A stretch of DNA of 64,000 nucleotides from NCBI RefSeq assembly GCF_002892835.1, contig NZ_PJMB01000004.1, positions 1 to 64,000 on the forward strand. The letters are read 5' to 3'. Each line of letters starts with the position of its first letter. The stretch's first letter is position 1. Source of the stretch: Arthrobacter sp. AFG7.2 (lineage in GTDB: Bacteria > Actinomycetota > Actinomycetes > Actinomycetales > Micrococcaceae). The notes under the pieces are model-generated. The model was not told the origin of the DNA. It saw only the letters and a program-made list of their open reading frames with translations, and did no database searches. A program made the position numbers and the translations under genes. Positions 53,258 to 61,835 of this stretch are shown piece after piece.

Positions 53258-53954
53258 AGAAAGGCCTCCGTGACGATGAGGTGGGTGTGAGTCGATCCAA
53301 GGCATCCCTTAACCGATAGGATCCTTTGCGGCATGACCGCCCGAAGCCGGCCTAGGGTGGCCACCCCGACAGTGGTGGCCTACTCGGTTCTGGCGATCGT
53401 CTTAAATTGCTTTGGAGAGAGCAGGCGCCGCTTTTACCCGCTGGTATCAAAATAGAGCGAAGTTTCGCTTCCCTGACAGTGGCTCCATGATGTTCGCAGA
53501 ATCCACCCTGTCAGTCGTCGGAAGCTCGAAAACACCGTAAGTCCATGGAATTGCACCTTATGAAGTCCGTTTCGGGCAACGGCGGCGATGTAACCCGATC
53601 CCGATGTGACTGGTCGGACGTCGAGAACAACCCATAGCCCTACCCCACAGCACGAGTCCTCCCTTGTCAGCACGCCTCGACGTCAGGTTGAGGTGTAGGT
53701 CAATGAAACTGCCCTGCTGCCGTCGCCAAGAATGTGTGTGCGCACACCACCGAAGGCGGGAGTAACTGCGCATCGCATAGAACTGCGATCACCTTACGTT
53801 CGTTTGTTGAACGGAGCGTTCGGTGATGTCACAATGGGGGCATTATTGCAGGAGGGATTGTCTGCGCCGGACTCCGGCGAAAACACACTCCTAAAAGCAC
53901 CATTAAAACCCCTGCCAGCCACTGGCATCCCGGGCCCATCCCTGAAAGGAAACC
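53258..53954 (+). other. 697-base intergenic region
   Basis: No convincing ORF. Lower GC than the genes around it. Contains CTGACAG...CTGTCAG (53473-53522) and the CGTTC-N7-GAACG palindrome at 53797-53813 just before the second CBU_0592 gene. May hold decayed sequence at the boundary of two accessory loci. Confidence 0.5.
53797..53813. promoter_or_regulatory. CGTTC-N7-GAACG palindrome (IclR-type site)
   Basis: CGTTCGTTTGTTGAACG. It shares CGTTCG....TTGAACG with the site at 61630, seven kilobases away on the other side of the catabolic operon. Confidence 0.5.
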
Positions 53955-54368
53955 ATGGAGCTGCTGTGGGAAGTCGCCGGCTGGGCTGGCGCGGTTGCGA
54001 TCCTCAGTGCCTACCTCGCCGTTTCTATGGGCTGGTTGAAGGCCGGCAAGGGATTCCAGACCGCGAATCTTTTTGGCGCCGTTGCTTTCATCATCAACGG
54101 TACCGTCCATGGGGCATGGCCTTCCGTGGTTACGAACGTGGCTTGGTTCCTTATTTCTGCGATCGCGCTTTTCCGCATGCGCGCGGCGAGCCCGCAGCCT
54201 ATTGCGCCGGCTGAGGACCCGCAGGTTCATTTCCCTGGTGTCCCCGACACAACCGGCCAGATCGCTGTTGTCGAGGTCATCACGGGTGCCGTGCACCGTG
54301 AGGCTAACGGGCAATGCTTTTCCGCTGAATGCATGACGGCTTTCAGGCAGGCTGAGGTGCCCCGCTGA
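53955..54368 (+). CDS. CBU_0592-like membrane protein (copy 2)
   Basis: 137 residues, starting MELLWEVAGWAGAVAILSAYLAVSMGW. Three-helix membrane domain nearly identical to the copy at 42.4 kb (70 of first 77 residues), tail diverged except PGVPDTTGQIAVVEVITG. AAAGGAAACC precedes the ATG. An IclR-type palindrome upstream suggests a link to the catabolic operon. Confidence 0.85.
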   Translation: MELLWEVAGWAGAVAILSAYLAVSMGWLKAGKGFQTANLFGAVAFIINGTVHGAWPSVVTNVAWFLISAIALFRMRAASPQPIAPAEDPQVHFPGVPDTTGQIAVVEVITGAVHREANGQCFSAECMTAFRQAEVPR

Positions 54369-54569
54369 CCTCGGTCCTCCAAGACTTACAACGAAAGCGT
54401 GCTGCGGACCTTCGGGACCCTGCGGCCCCTCGGAGTGAAAGCCAGGCTGCGAGACTTCTGTCAGCGCTCGTTGAACGGAAATGTCCGGCGGTTTCCATCG
54501 CGACATAGTTGACATCCTCATGCGCTATCGCGACGTGGCGGTTTTAGAAAATATTGTCCATCCGGATGG

Positions 54570-55355
54570 TCAGGCCGCGACGTCGAATTCAACGGTGCCC
54601 CACCCCTCGAAGGTCCCGGACCAGCGGCCGGCTTCGTTCATGGGGACGGCTTGGAGGCAACTGCCTGGAAGGATGACGTGGCCTGGTTCAAATTCCACGT
54701 CGTAGTCTGCGAGGCGGTTCACCAGCCAGGCGACGGCGGCCAGCGGGTTGCCGAGGATGTTCCCGGTGGTGCCGGAGATGACTTCGCGCTGGTTGAAGGA
54801 AAGGACACCGCGGATGTCGCGGAGGTTCAGATCGATGATCTTCCGGGGTGTGCCGCCAAGGATGACGGCGCCGGTGGAACCGTTGTCTGCGAGGGTGTCA
54901 GGTAGGCCGATGGCCCAGTCCTTCACGCGGGAGTCGATGATTTCGATGGCGGGCAGTGCATAGTCGACGGCGTTGATGACGTCCGCGATGGTGGTGTTCC
55001 GCCCGCCCAGCCGGGAACGGAGCACGAACGCCGGCTCGAGCTCCACGTGTGGTGCGATGAAGTTGTCCCGCTTCAGGGTGGTGCCTTCGAACTCGAAAAT
55101 GCCTGCCAGCAAGTGGCCGTAATCTGGCTGGTCCAGGCCGAACGTGTCCTGCATGACCTTGGCGATGTTCCCGAGCTTGTAGCCTACGAGCCGGTCGCCG
55201 CCGGCAACAGCATGCTCAATATTGATCTTCTGGACCTGGAACGCGGTTTCGGCGTCAAGCGCGGGCCAGGTCTTGGTGGGGGCGGTGACGGGCTGGCCTT
55301 GCAGCCGCGCAGCGCGGAGAGTATCAGCGACGGCTTCGAGGGTGATGACAGACAT
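54570..55355 (-). CDS. 2-oxopent-4-enoate hydratase-like (MhpD family)
   Basis: 261 residues from ATG 55355 (AAGGG five bases upstream; frame extends upstream only as shadow). MhpD/fumarylacetoacetase fold: VGYKLGNIAKVMQDTFGLDQPDYGHLLAG, EPAFVLRSRL, AVDYALPAIEIIDSRVKDW, GNPLAAVAWLVNRL. It hydrates 2-oxo-4-enoates or decarboxylates 4-oxalocrotonate in aromatic/heterocycle breakdown. Last gene of the catabolic operon. Confidence 0.9.
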   Translation of the reverse strand: MSVITLEAVADTLRAARLQGQPVTAPTKTWPALDAETAFQVQKINIEHAVAGGDRLVGYKLGNIAKVMQDTFGLDQPDYGHLLAGIFEFEGTTLKRDNFIAPHVELEPAFVLRSRLGGRNTTIADVINAVDYALPAIEIIDSRVKDWAIGLPDTLADNGSTGAVILGGTPRKIIDLNLRDIRGVLSFNQREVISGTTGNILGNPLAAVAWLVNRLADYDVEFEPGHVILPGSCLQAVPMNEAGRWSGTFEGWGTVEFDVAA

Positions 55356-55449
55356 GGGGCCCTTACTTGGAGGGTTGATTGGGGATCCGGCCCCGGGCGA
55401 CTCGTTGCGGGAGGCAGGCCCGGGGCCGGAAGATACGGGGAAGCGGGGC

Positions 55450-57030
55450 CTAGCCGTGTTCCGGTTTGCCGTCGACGAGGCGGTTAACCTTCCAGGGGTT
55501 CTCGTCCTGCAGTGGGGCGGGAAGGAGTTCCTGGGGGATGTTCTGGTAAGCGACGGGGCGCAGGAAGCGGTTGATGGCGAGCGTTCCGACCGAGGTGGTC
55601 CGGGAATCTGAGGTGGCGGGGAATGGCCCGCCGTGGACCATGGCATGGCCGACTTCGACGCCGGTGGGCCAGCCGTTGATGATGATGCGGCCCACTTTCT
55701 GCTCCAGCACCGGGATAAGAGGCGCGGCGGTGGGGTAGTCCTGCTCTGTGAGTTGCAGCGATGCGGTGAGTTGACCTTCGAGCCTGTTGATGGCCTCGAT
55801 CAGGTCTTGGCTGCTGGTATAGCGGATGACCAGGGACGCAGCGCCGAAGATTTCCTCATGCAGGACGTGGTTGGTCACGAAGTCCCTGACCTGGGTGCCG
55901 AAAATGGCAGGCGCCGGGGCGTTCCTGGTCGCACCTTCCAGCCCCTTCCCGATCAGGTCGACACCTGTTGCGCTGCCGAGTGCTTCGGTTCCTGCGTTCC
56001 AGGAACCTGCGATGCCTTCGGTGAGCATGGTCTGCCCGGAACAGGCGGAAACAGCGCGTGCGACGGCGGCAGCGAGTTTGTCCCCTGCCTCACCTTCGGG
56101 GGCGAACAGCAGCCCGGGGGAGGTGCAGAGCTGGCCGGAGCTGCCGGTGACGGCGGTGACATACTGCTGTGCCACGGCATCGATGTCGCCCTTGAGGGCG
56201 CCCTCGAAGACGAATACCGGGTTCAGCGAGGACATCTCCGCGTAGACCGGAATGGGCTCGCGGCGGGCAGCGGCGGTCCGCATCAGGGCGATACCGGCAG
56301 CCTGGGATCCGGTGAAACCGACGGCCTTGATGGCGGGGTCGGCGACGAGGGCCTGGCCGATGCTGGCGCCGGGCCCGTAAACCAGTGCAAAGACGCCCGG
56401 GTGCAGGCCGAAGTCCTTGACTGCCTTGACCACTGCCTGACCGACGAGCTCACCGGTACCGGGGTGGGCGTTGTGGGCTTTGAAGACCACGGGGCAGCCT
56501 GCGGCCAGGGCCGAGGCCGTGTCACCACCTGCCGTGGAGAAGGCGAACGGGAAGTTGCTGGCTCCGAACACGGCGACGGGTCCGAGCGGGATCTGGCGCT
56601 GACGGATATCGGCGCGGGGGAGGGGAGTGCGCTCGGGCAGCGCGGGATCGATGCGGACGCCGCGGAAGTCGCCCTGCCGGACCATATTCGCGAAGAGCCG
56701 CAGCTGGCCCGTGGTGCGGGCGCGTTCGCCTTGGAGCCGGGCAGCGGGAAGCCCGGTTTCCTGGCCGGCACGGGTGATCAGTTCCTCGCCGATGGCCTCG
56801 ATGTTGTCAGCGACGGCTTCCAGGAAAGCGGCGTGGATTTCCGGTTCCAGGGTGCTGAACGAGGGGTAGGCCTCAGCGGCCGCTGCTGTCGCGGCCTTGA
56901 CCTGGTCCTCGGTGAGCAGCGAGTAGGCCGGCTCGAGCTGTTCGTTGGTGGCGGGGTTCATTCCGTATGTTGTGCCGCCAGTTCCGGCGGTGGTCTTCCC
57001 CGCAATGAGGGAGTGTCCGTTAAGCGTCAT
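55450..57030 (-). CDS. Alpha-ketoglutarate semialdehyde (2,5-dioxovalerate) dehydrogenase
   Basis: 526 residues from ATG 57030 (AGGAG nine bases upstream). ALDH motifs: FGASNFPFAFSTAGGDTASALAAGCPVVFKAHNAHPGT (NADP-binding, Ser/Lys), FTGSQAAGIAL, general-base Glu region YAEMSSLNP, catalytic Cys in GSSGQLCTSPG. The SSGQxCTxPG form belongs to KGSADH-type enzymes, which give 2-oxoglutarate. With MhpD-like hydratase it could channel a C5 keto acid into the TCA cycle. Confidence 0.88.
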   Translation of the reverse strand: MTLNGHSLIAGKTTAGTGGTTYGMNPATNEQLEPAYSLLTEDQVKAATAAAAEAYPSFSTLEPEIHAAFLEAVADNIEAIGEELITRAGQETGLPAARLQGERARTTGQLRLFANMVRQGDFRGVRIDPALPERTPLPRADIRQRQIPLGPVAVFGASNFPFAFSTAGGDTASALAAGCPVVFKAHNAHPGTGELVGQAVVKAVKDFGLHPGVFALVYGPGASIGQALVADPAIKAVGFTGSQAAGIALMRTAAARREPIPVYAEMSSLNPVFVFEGALKGDIDAVAQQYVTAVTGSSGQLCTSPGLLFAPEGEAGDKLAAAVARAVSACSGQTMLTEGIAGSWNAGTEALGSATGVDLIGKGLEGATRNAPAPAIFGTQVRDFVTNHVLHEEIFGAASLVIRYTSSQDLIEAINRLEGQLTASLQLTEQDYPTAAPLIPVLEQKVGRIIINGWPTGVEVGHAMVHGGPFPATSDSRTTSVGTLAINRFLRPVAYQNIPQELLPAPLQDENPWKVNRLVDGKPEHG

Positions 57031-57121
57031 TGATAGGTCTCCTGAAGACAATGAAGGGGTGCGGGCAGCCCGCCGGAATTTTTTGCCGCCTAGGTGGCAG
57101 GCGGTGTGGTGGGCTGGGCTT

Positions 57122-57541
57122 TCAGGCGTTGCCTGCCCCGAGGTGCCAGATGCCGAGGGCGGATAGCAGCTCCCGGGGGTCCCAAACGACGAATTCTTCG
57201 GCAATTTTGCCGCTTTCGAAGCGGAGGAAGGACGCGCCGGTGACGGTGATGCTCCGTCCGGTGGCGGGCACGTCCATGAATGAGCCCTGGTGGGTTCCCT
57301 GGCTTTGCCAGTGAATGGCAGCGGTTTCGCCGTCCTCGACGATGTGCAGGATGTCGGTACTGAAGTCCGGGAATGCTTCATGGGTGGCCTTTATGGTCTC
57401 CACGACGCTGTGGGAGTCCTCGCTGCCTGATTTTGAGCGGCGGAGGTAACCGGGAGCGATGATCTGTTCAAATGCTGCCACGTCGCCGTTGCCCCAGGCC
57501 CGGTTCCACGCGTTGAGGAGTTCTTGTCGACGGTTGCTCAT
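57122..57541 (-). CDS. SnoaL-like (ester cyclase type) protein
   Basis: 139 residues. Cone-shaped NTF2-like fold: LLNAWNRAWGNGDVAAFEQIIAPGYLRR, VETIKATHEAFPDFSTDI, HWQSQGTHQGSFMDVPATGRSITVTGASFLRFESGKI. SnoaL-like proteins act as cyclases, isomerases or hydrolases in aromatic metabolism. Overlaps the flavin reductase gene (ATGA). Confidence 0.87.
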   Translation of the reverse strand: MSNRRQELLNAWNRAWGNGDVAAFEQIIAPGYLRRSKSGSEDSHSVVETIKATHEAFPDFSTDILHIVEDGETAAIHWQSQGTHQGSFMDVPATGRSITVTGASFLRFESGKIAEEFVVWDPRELLSALGIWHLGAGNA

Positions 57542-58155
57542 GATGCGCTCCTTGCGGATATTGATTCAGCGGGAACTGTGACCGTGGGAACGGATTCCGG
57601 GGCCGCGGGTGCTGCCACCTCTTGCGTCGGGGCCGGGATTTCAATGGGCAGGTACTGGCCGAACTTGCCGCCGCGGAACAGCAACGCGTCGCCGGTGCCG
57701 TCCTCCATGTTGGTGACGGCACCAACCACCATGTAGTGGTCGCCCACGACGACCTCTGCGGTGACGACACAGTCGATGTAGGCGGTGGCGCCGTCCAGGT
57801 GTGGGGTGCCCAGCGGACCTGAAGTGCAGGGCAGGCCCTCGAACTTCTGCGGCCCCTTCCGGGACAGCGAGCGGCAGATGCTGATCTGGTCATCGGAGAG
57901 GATGTTGGCCGTGAACTTCTGCAGCTTGCGGAGCTTCGGCCAGCTGGAGGATGACTTGTCCACGCAGAACATAACAAGCGGTGGTTCGAGCGAGAGGGAC
58001 TGGAACGTCCCGACGACGAGGCCGAGCTTTTCATCGTCGTCGTTGACGCCGGTGATGGCCGTGACGCCGGTGGGCAGCTTGCCCAGGATCTGCCGGTAGA
58101 ACGCGGGGGTGATGCCGCTGTCCGGGGTCTTTCCAGGGGTTGGGGTAATATCCAT
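57538..58155 (-). CDS. Flavin reductase (HpaC/PheA2-like), copy 2
   Basis: 205 residues. LPTGVTAITGVNDDDEKLGLVVGTFQSLSLEPPLVMFCVDKSSSSWPKL is the flavin reductase core, FTANILSDDQ, and GTPHLDGATAYIDCVVTAEVVVGDHYMVVGAV. It supplies FMNH2/FADH2 for a partner monooxygenase. A long Ala/Pro tail is unusual. A tandem relative of the next gene, so one of them may serve the LLM monooxygenase. Confidence 0.9.
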   Translation of the reverse strand: MDITPTPGKTPDSGITPAFYRQILGKLPTGVTAITGVNDDDEKLGLVVGTFQSLSLEPPLVMFCVDKSSSSWPKLRKLQKFTANILSDDQISICRSLSRKGPQKFEGLPCTSGPLGTPHLDGATAYIDCVVTAEVVVGDHYMVVGAVTNMEDGTGDALLFRGGKFGQYLPIEIPAPTQEVAAPAAPESVPTVTVPAESISARSAS

Positions 58156-58186
58156 GTCAATCTTCCTTGATCGAGGAGGAGCGGTT

Positions 58187-58702
58187 TTAGGCGGCTTCGC
58201 GGAAGCTGCCGAAGCGGCCGCCGTGGAAGATGAGCGGTGAGGATGCCCGCTCGGCGGGTGTCATGTCCAGCACGCCGGCGATGACGACGACGTGGTCCCC
58301 GGCGGTGAACTGCTGCTCGATGCGGCAGTCGAACCAGGCGAGGGAACCGTTCAGGTGGGGGGTGCCCCACGCGGATTCGGACCAGGCGATGTTACGGAGT
58401 TTGTCCTCGCCTTTGGCGGAGAGGGCCTTGCAGACCTGCTGCTGGTCCTCGGCGAGCAGGCTGACGCTGAACGTTCCGGATGTGGCGATTTTGGGCCAGC
58501 TGGCGGAGGAGTGCATCACGCTGAAGGTCACCAGTGCCGGTTCCATGGACAGTGAGGCGAACGTCCCTACCACCATGCCGTTCTGGACACCGGTGATGGG
58601 GTCGGTGGCGCAGACCGCGGCGACGCCGGTGGGCAGGTGCCGCATGACGGCTCGGTAGGTGTCGGAAACGATCCGGCTGCTTTCGAGTGCGGGGGCGCTC
58701 AT
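58187..58702 (-). CDS. Flavin reductase (HpaC/PheA2-like), copy 1
   Basis: 171 residues from ATG 58702, overlapping the amine oxidase stop (ATGA). HLPTGVAAVCATDPITGVQNGMVVGTFASLSMEPALVTFSVMHSSASWPKI, SVSLLAEDQQQVCKALSAKGEDK, GDHVVVIAGVLDM. NAD(P)H-dependent FMN/FAD reduction. Translational coupling to the oxidase is notable, since amine oxidases need no reductase; the LLM enzyme upstream does. Confidence 0.9.
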   Translation of the reverse strand: MSAPALESSRIVSDTYRAVMRHLPTGVAAVCATDPITGVQNGMVVGTFASLSMEPALVTFSVMHSSASWPKIATSGTFSVSLLAEDQQQVCKALSAKGEDKLRNIAWSESAWGTPHLNGSLAWFDCRIEQQFTAGDHVVVIAGVLDMTPAERASSPLIFHGGRFGSFREAA

Positions 58703-60003
58703 GCCTGTGCCTCCTTTAGTTCTGCGTGGACGTTGCGGGACGCGCGGAGGCCGCTTTCGATGGCGCCGTCGAAAAAGCCGGCCCAGATGTTGGCGGTGTC
58801 GCTGCTGGCGAAGTGCAGTGCGCCTTCGCTGGCCTGCTGCGCTGCGTGGTATTTGCTGAGCTGGCCGGGGCGCTGGATCTGCCAGGTTTCCTCGGCGTAG
58901 GGGTCTTCGCCCCATTTGTGTCCCGTGACTTCCAGGACTTCAAGATCGTCGCGCCAGACCTTGATGGCGTCCTGGATCTGGCCGATGTCGGTGACGTCAA
59001 TGCGGTTGGCGTCGGCGCCGAAGCCCACCAGGACGGCGTCGGTGTCGCTGACAAATTCGGTGCGGATCACGGACAGCGGCTTGTCCTGGGCCGAGTAGGC
59101 GAAGAACGGCTTGATCGGGCCCTTGACCCGGACCCAGGCCTTGACGCCCTGGGAAGCGGTCTTTTCCCGGCTGGCCGCGAGCTTGCCCTCGGACAGGGAG
59201 GGATGAACATCGAGCTTGTGCAGGATGTTCTGCGGCAGGGTAATGACTACCTTTTTGGCCTGGATTTCCCGGCTGTCGCCATAGGTGACAGTCGCGCCGT
59301 CGCTGTTGTGCCTGACGGCCGTCACCGGGGCTTCAAAACGGATGTCAGCGTTGGTGTCGGCGGCGATGGCCCTGGGCAGCGTGTCATTGCCGTTCTTCAG
59401 GCGGAAGATGGCGGAGGCCTCGTGCATCAGGTGCCAGTGCCCGGAAGATCCGGCGGTCCAGCGCAGGGCGTTGACGTAGGCGCACTGGTCCAGGGGGGCG
59501 TTGAAGTGTCCCACCCATGCGGCTTCGTTGGCGTTGCGCTCGTCCTCGGACAGGTCCAGCTTGTCCAGCATTTCCTGCAGGTTGTACTGGTCGGCTTCGG
59601 CGAGGTTGGGGTTGGTCAGAGGGGCATCGGGACGGGGCAGCCACTTCATGGTGTCCTCGAGCAGGCGTGTCATGCCGGGATCGATCAGCTTCATGAAGTC
59701 GTCCAGGTTGCCGCGGCGTACTTCATTGCCGGCCAGCCAGTAGGTTTCTTCGGAGCGGGGACCGCGGGAGACTTCGAGTCCATAGCGGGTGACCTCTGCC
59801 CAGACGTGGGGCTGGGTCCAGTGCAGCCAGTTGCCGCCGAGTTCCAGCTTCTGGCCCAGACGATTTTCCGTCCACAGGCGGCCGCCGATACGGTCGCGCG
59901 CTTCGAGGACGACCACGTTGTGGCCGCGGCTGCCGAGCTCCCGGGCTGTGATGAGGCCGGCGAGGCCGGCACCGATGACGACGACGTCAGTTTGTTCAGT
60001 CAT
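58699..60003 (-). CDS. Flavin monoamine oxidase
   Basis: 434 residues. FAD-binding VVVIGAGLAGLITARELGSRGHNVVVLEARDRIGGRLWTE, then the ELGGNWLHWTQPHVW segment, substrate domain with AKKVVITLPQNIL, and C-terminal FAD contact FASSDTANIWAGFFDGAIESG. MAO/nicotine-oxidase-like. It oxidises a primary or secondary amine to the imine/aldehyde with H2O2. No signal peptide. The GGNWLHW motif differs from typical putrescine oxidases. Confidence 0.92.
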   Translation of the reverse strand: MTEQTDVVVIGAGLAGLITARELGSRGHNVVVLEARDRIGGRLWTENRLGQKLELGGNWLHWTQPHVWAEVTRYGLEVSRGPRSEETYWLAGNEVRRGNLDDFMKLIDPGMTRLLEDTMKWLPRPDAPLTNPNLAEADQYNLQEMLDKLDLSEDERNANEAAWVGHFNAPLDQCAYVNALRWTAGSSGHWHLMHEASAIFRLKNGNDTLPRAIAADTNADIRFEAPVTAVRHNSDGATVTYGDSREIQAKKVVITLPQNILHKLDVHPSLSEGKLAASREKTASQGVKAWVRVKGPIKPFFAYSAQDKPLSVIRTEFVSDTDAVLVGFGADANRIDVTDIGQIQDAIKVWRDDLEVLEVTGHKWGEDPYAEETWQIQRPGQLSKYHAAQQASEGALHFASSDTANIWAGFFDGAIESGLRASRNVHAELKEAQA

Positions 60004-60045
60004 TGAGGGATCCTTCGTTGATGATTCCGTTTGTGGCAGCTGCGT

Positions 60046-61443
60046 TTAGCGGGCGGCGTCGCTAAGGTGCTTGGCGCGCTGGACCGTGGCAGGGTGGCCG
60101 GACAGCGTGTACTTCTGGCCAAAGAGCTTTTCGCGCAGGGTGACCGGCTCCTGGTCCGTGGCGCGGGCCGGGGCGACGATGCCCTGGGCTCGGAGCTCCG
60201 GAAGGGCTAGTTCGATGAACTCTTCCCAGCCGCCGGGTTTAGTGATGTAGCTGAGGTTGACGCCGTCGATGTCGGCCTCGTCGCGCCAGCGGCGCAGTTC
60301 CGCCGCAACCGTCTCCGGGGAGCCGATGATCGTGGATCCGGTGCCGCCGACGGCGAGGAATTCTGCGATCTGGCGCGGGGTCCAGTCGCGGTCCGGATCA
60401 GCCTTGGAGAACATGTCCACCATGGACTGCCCGGCCTTGGTGCCCACGGACCGCAGCGGGGTGTCGAGTTCGTATTCGGACATGTCGATTCCGGTCCAGC
60501 CGCTGAAACGGGCCAGGACGGCGTCGACCGGTGCGTTGTCCACGGCCTTTTGGTACTTCGCCTGGGCTTCCTCGTCGGTGGGCGCGACGACGACGGTGAG
60601 CAGGATGACGATCTTCACGTCTCGGGGATCGCGGCCGGCGTCGGCCACGGCCTGGCGGAGCTTCGCCACCGTGCGCTTTGCGCCTTCCACCGAGGTGCTC
60701 TGGATGAAGACTGCTTCGGCGTGCTTGCCGCCGAACTCCATGCCGCGTGCGGAGGAGCCGGCCTGGAACAGTACCGGGGTGCGCTGCGGGGAAGGCTCGC
60801 ACAGGTGGAAGCCGGGAACGGTAAAGTGCTCTCCGGCATGCTCGATCGGGTGCACCTTGGCGGGGTCGATATAGGTCGCGGATTCGGCGTCGCGGACCAC
60901 GGCGTCCTCTTCGAAGGAGCTCTCCCAGAGCTTGTACACAACGTCCATGTACTCGTCGGCCATGTCATAGCGCTCGGCGGGGGTGAGCTGCTGCTGCTTG
61001 CCCAGGTTGCGGGCGGCTGCCTCGGAGTAGGAGGTGACGATGTTCCATCCCACGCGGCCGGAGGTCAGGTGGTCCAGCGAGCTGAACTTGCGGGCCAGAA
61101 GGTACGGCGGCTCATACGTCGCCGAAACGGTCACGCCGAACGTCAGGTGCCTGGTGACGGCCGCCATTCCGCTGATCAGCACGGTGGGGTCGTTAATGGG
61201 GAACTGTGCAGCATCGCGGAGGGCGGCGTCGCCGTTTCCGCGGTAAACGTCGTGGTAGCCGACGTTATCGGCAAAGAAGATCCCATCGAATCCGGCTTTT
61301 TCGAGCATCTGCGCGATGCCGGTCCAGTACTGCAGATCGGTGTACCGGTAGCCCTGGTCTGCTTCGTTGCGCCAAGACCCGGAAGTCAGGTGGGAGGGGG
61401 CAAAGACGTCGAAGGCGAAGAGGCTAAGTGGCTCGTTTTTCAT
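60046..61443 (-). CDS. LLM-class flavin-dependent monooxygenase (NtaA/SnaA/DszA type)
   Basis: 465 residues from ATG 61443; an ATG at 61500 would add 19 unlikely residues. Motifs: FDVFAPSHLTSGSWRNEADQGYRYTDLQYWTGIAQMLEKAGFDGIFFADN, SGRVGWNIVTSYSEAAARNLG, VLFQAGSSARGMEFGGKHAEAVF, DWTPRQIAEFLAVGGTGSTIIGSPETVA. This two-component FMNH2-using subgroup attacks EDTA/NTA, pristinamycin, dibenzothiophene sulfone, pyridine and others. First gene of a seven-gene operon; operators lie upstream. Confidence 0.92.
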   Translation of the reverse strand: MKNEPLSLFAFDVFAPSHLTSGSWRNEADQGYRYTDLQYWTGIAQMLEKAGFDGIFFADNVGYHDVYRGNGDAALRDAAQFPINDPTVLISGMAAVTRHLTFGVTVSATYEPPYLLARKFSSLDHLTSGRVGWNIVTSYSEAAARNLGKQQQLTPAERYDMADEYMDVVYKLWESSFEEDAVVRDAESATYIDPAKVHPIEHAGEHFTVPGFHLCEPSPQRTPVLFQAGSSARGMEFGGKHAEAVFIQSTSVEGAKRTVAKLRQAVADAGRDPRDVKIVILLTVVVAPTDEEAQAKYQKAVDNAPVDAVLARFSGWTGIDMSEYELDTPLRSVGTKAGQSMVDMFSKADPDRDWTPRQIAEFLAVGGTGSTIIGSPETVAAELRRWRDEADIDGVNLSYITKPGGWEEFIELALPELRAQGIVAPARATDQEPVTLREKLFGQKYTLSGHPATVQRAKHLSDAAR

Positions 61444-61835
61444 GGCAGCGGTGCTTCCTTGGACTGGTGCCGGACAATGCGACAAGTGAGAGCTAATCAC
61501 GTTCAGGATATGAACACTGCGTTCAATTTAGGTTGTAACCCAGCTCACTGTCAAGAGGTGTCTTCGAGCAGCACTCCCCAGGGTCACTTTTGACAGCGAT
61601 GTGGCGCATGCCATAATTTTTGACCATCTCGTTCGAACATTGAACGATCCCACGCCGCTGTTGCCAGTGCTGCAGTGCGACGACGCGACCCGCCGTTAGT
61701 GCGCACGCTCTACAAAGAAGAGCGTTGGCGGAAGCGGCAAAACCCGGTTTGCGTGTCCGCCTCCGGTGGCCCTAAGTACCCGACGGGCGCTGTGCAACCA
61801 ACAAAAACGCTTCCATTCCCACGGAAAGAAGGACA
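61444..61835. promoter_or_regulatory. Divergent control region of the catabolic locus
   Basis: 392 bases between the LLM monooxygenase and MHS genes. Two CGTTC-N7-GAAC elements: 61500-61516 (CGTTCAGGATATGAACA) and 61630-61646 (CGTTCGAACATTGAACG), and TGAACACTGCGTTCA at 61511-61525. These are likely IclR-family sites. Nothing gene-like is visible. Confidence 0.6.

Noticed and set aside
53434-53773. Short minus-strand ORFs in the 53.3-53.9 kb gap
   Set aside because: No ribosome sites, low-complexity products and no recognisable motifs.
55633-57033. Plus-strand 466-codon open frame opposite the ALDH gene
   Set aside because: Antisense shadow; the ALDH on the other strand has all catalytic motifs.
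58726-60006. Plus-strand 426-codon open frame opposite the amine oxidase
   Set aside because: Antisense shadow of a clear flavoprotein.
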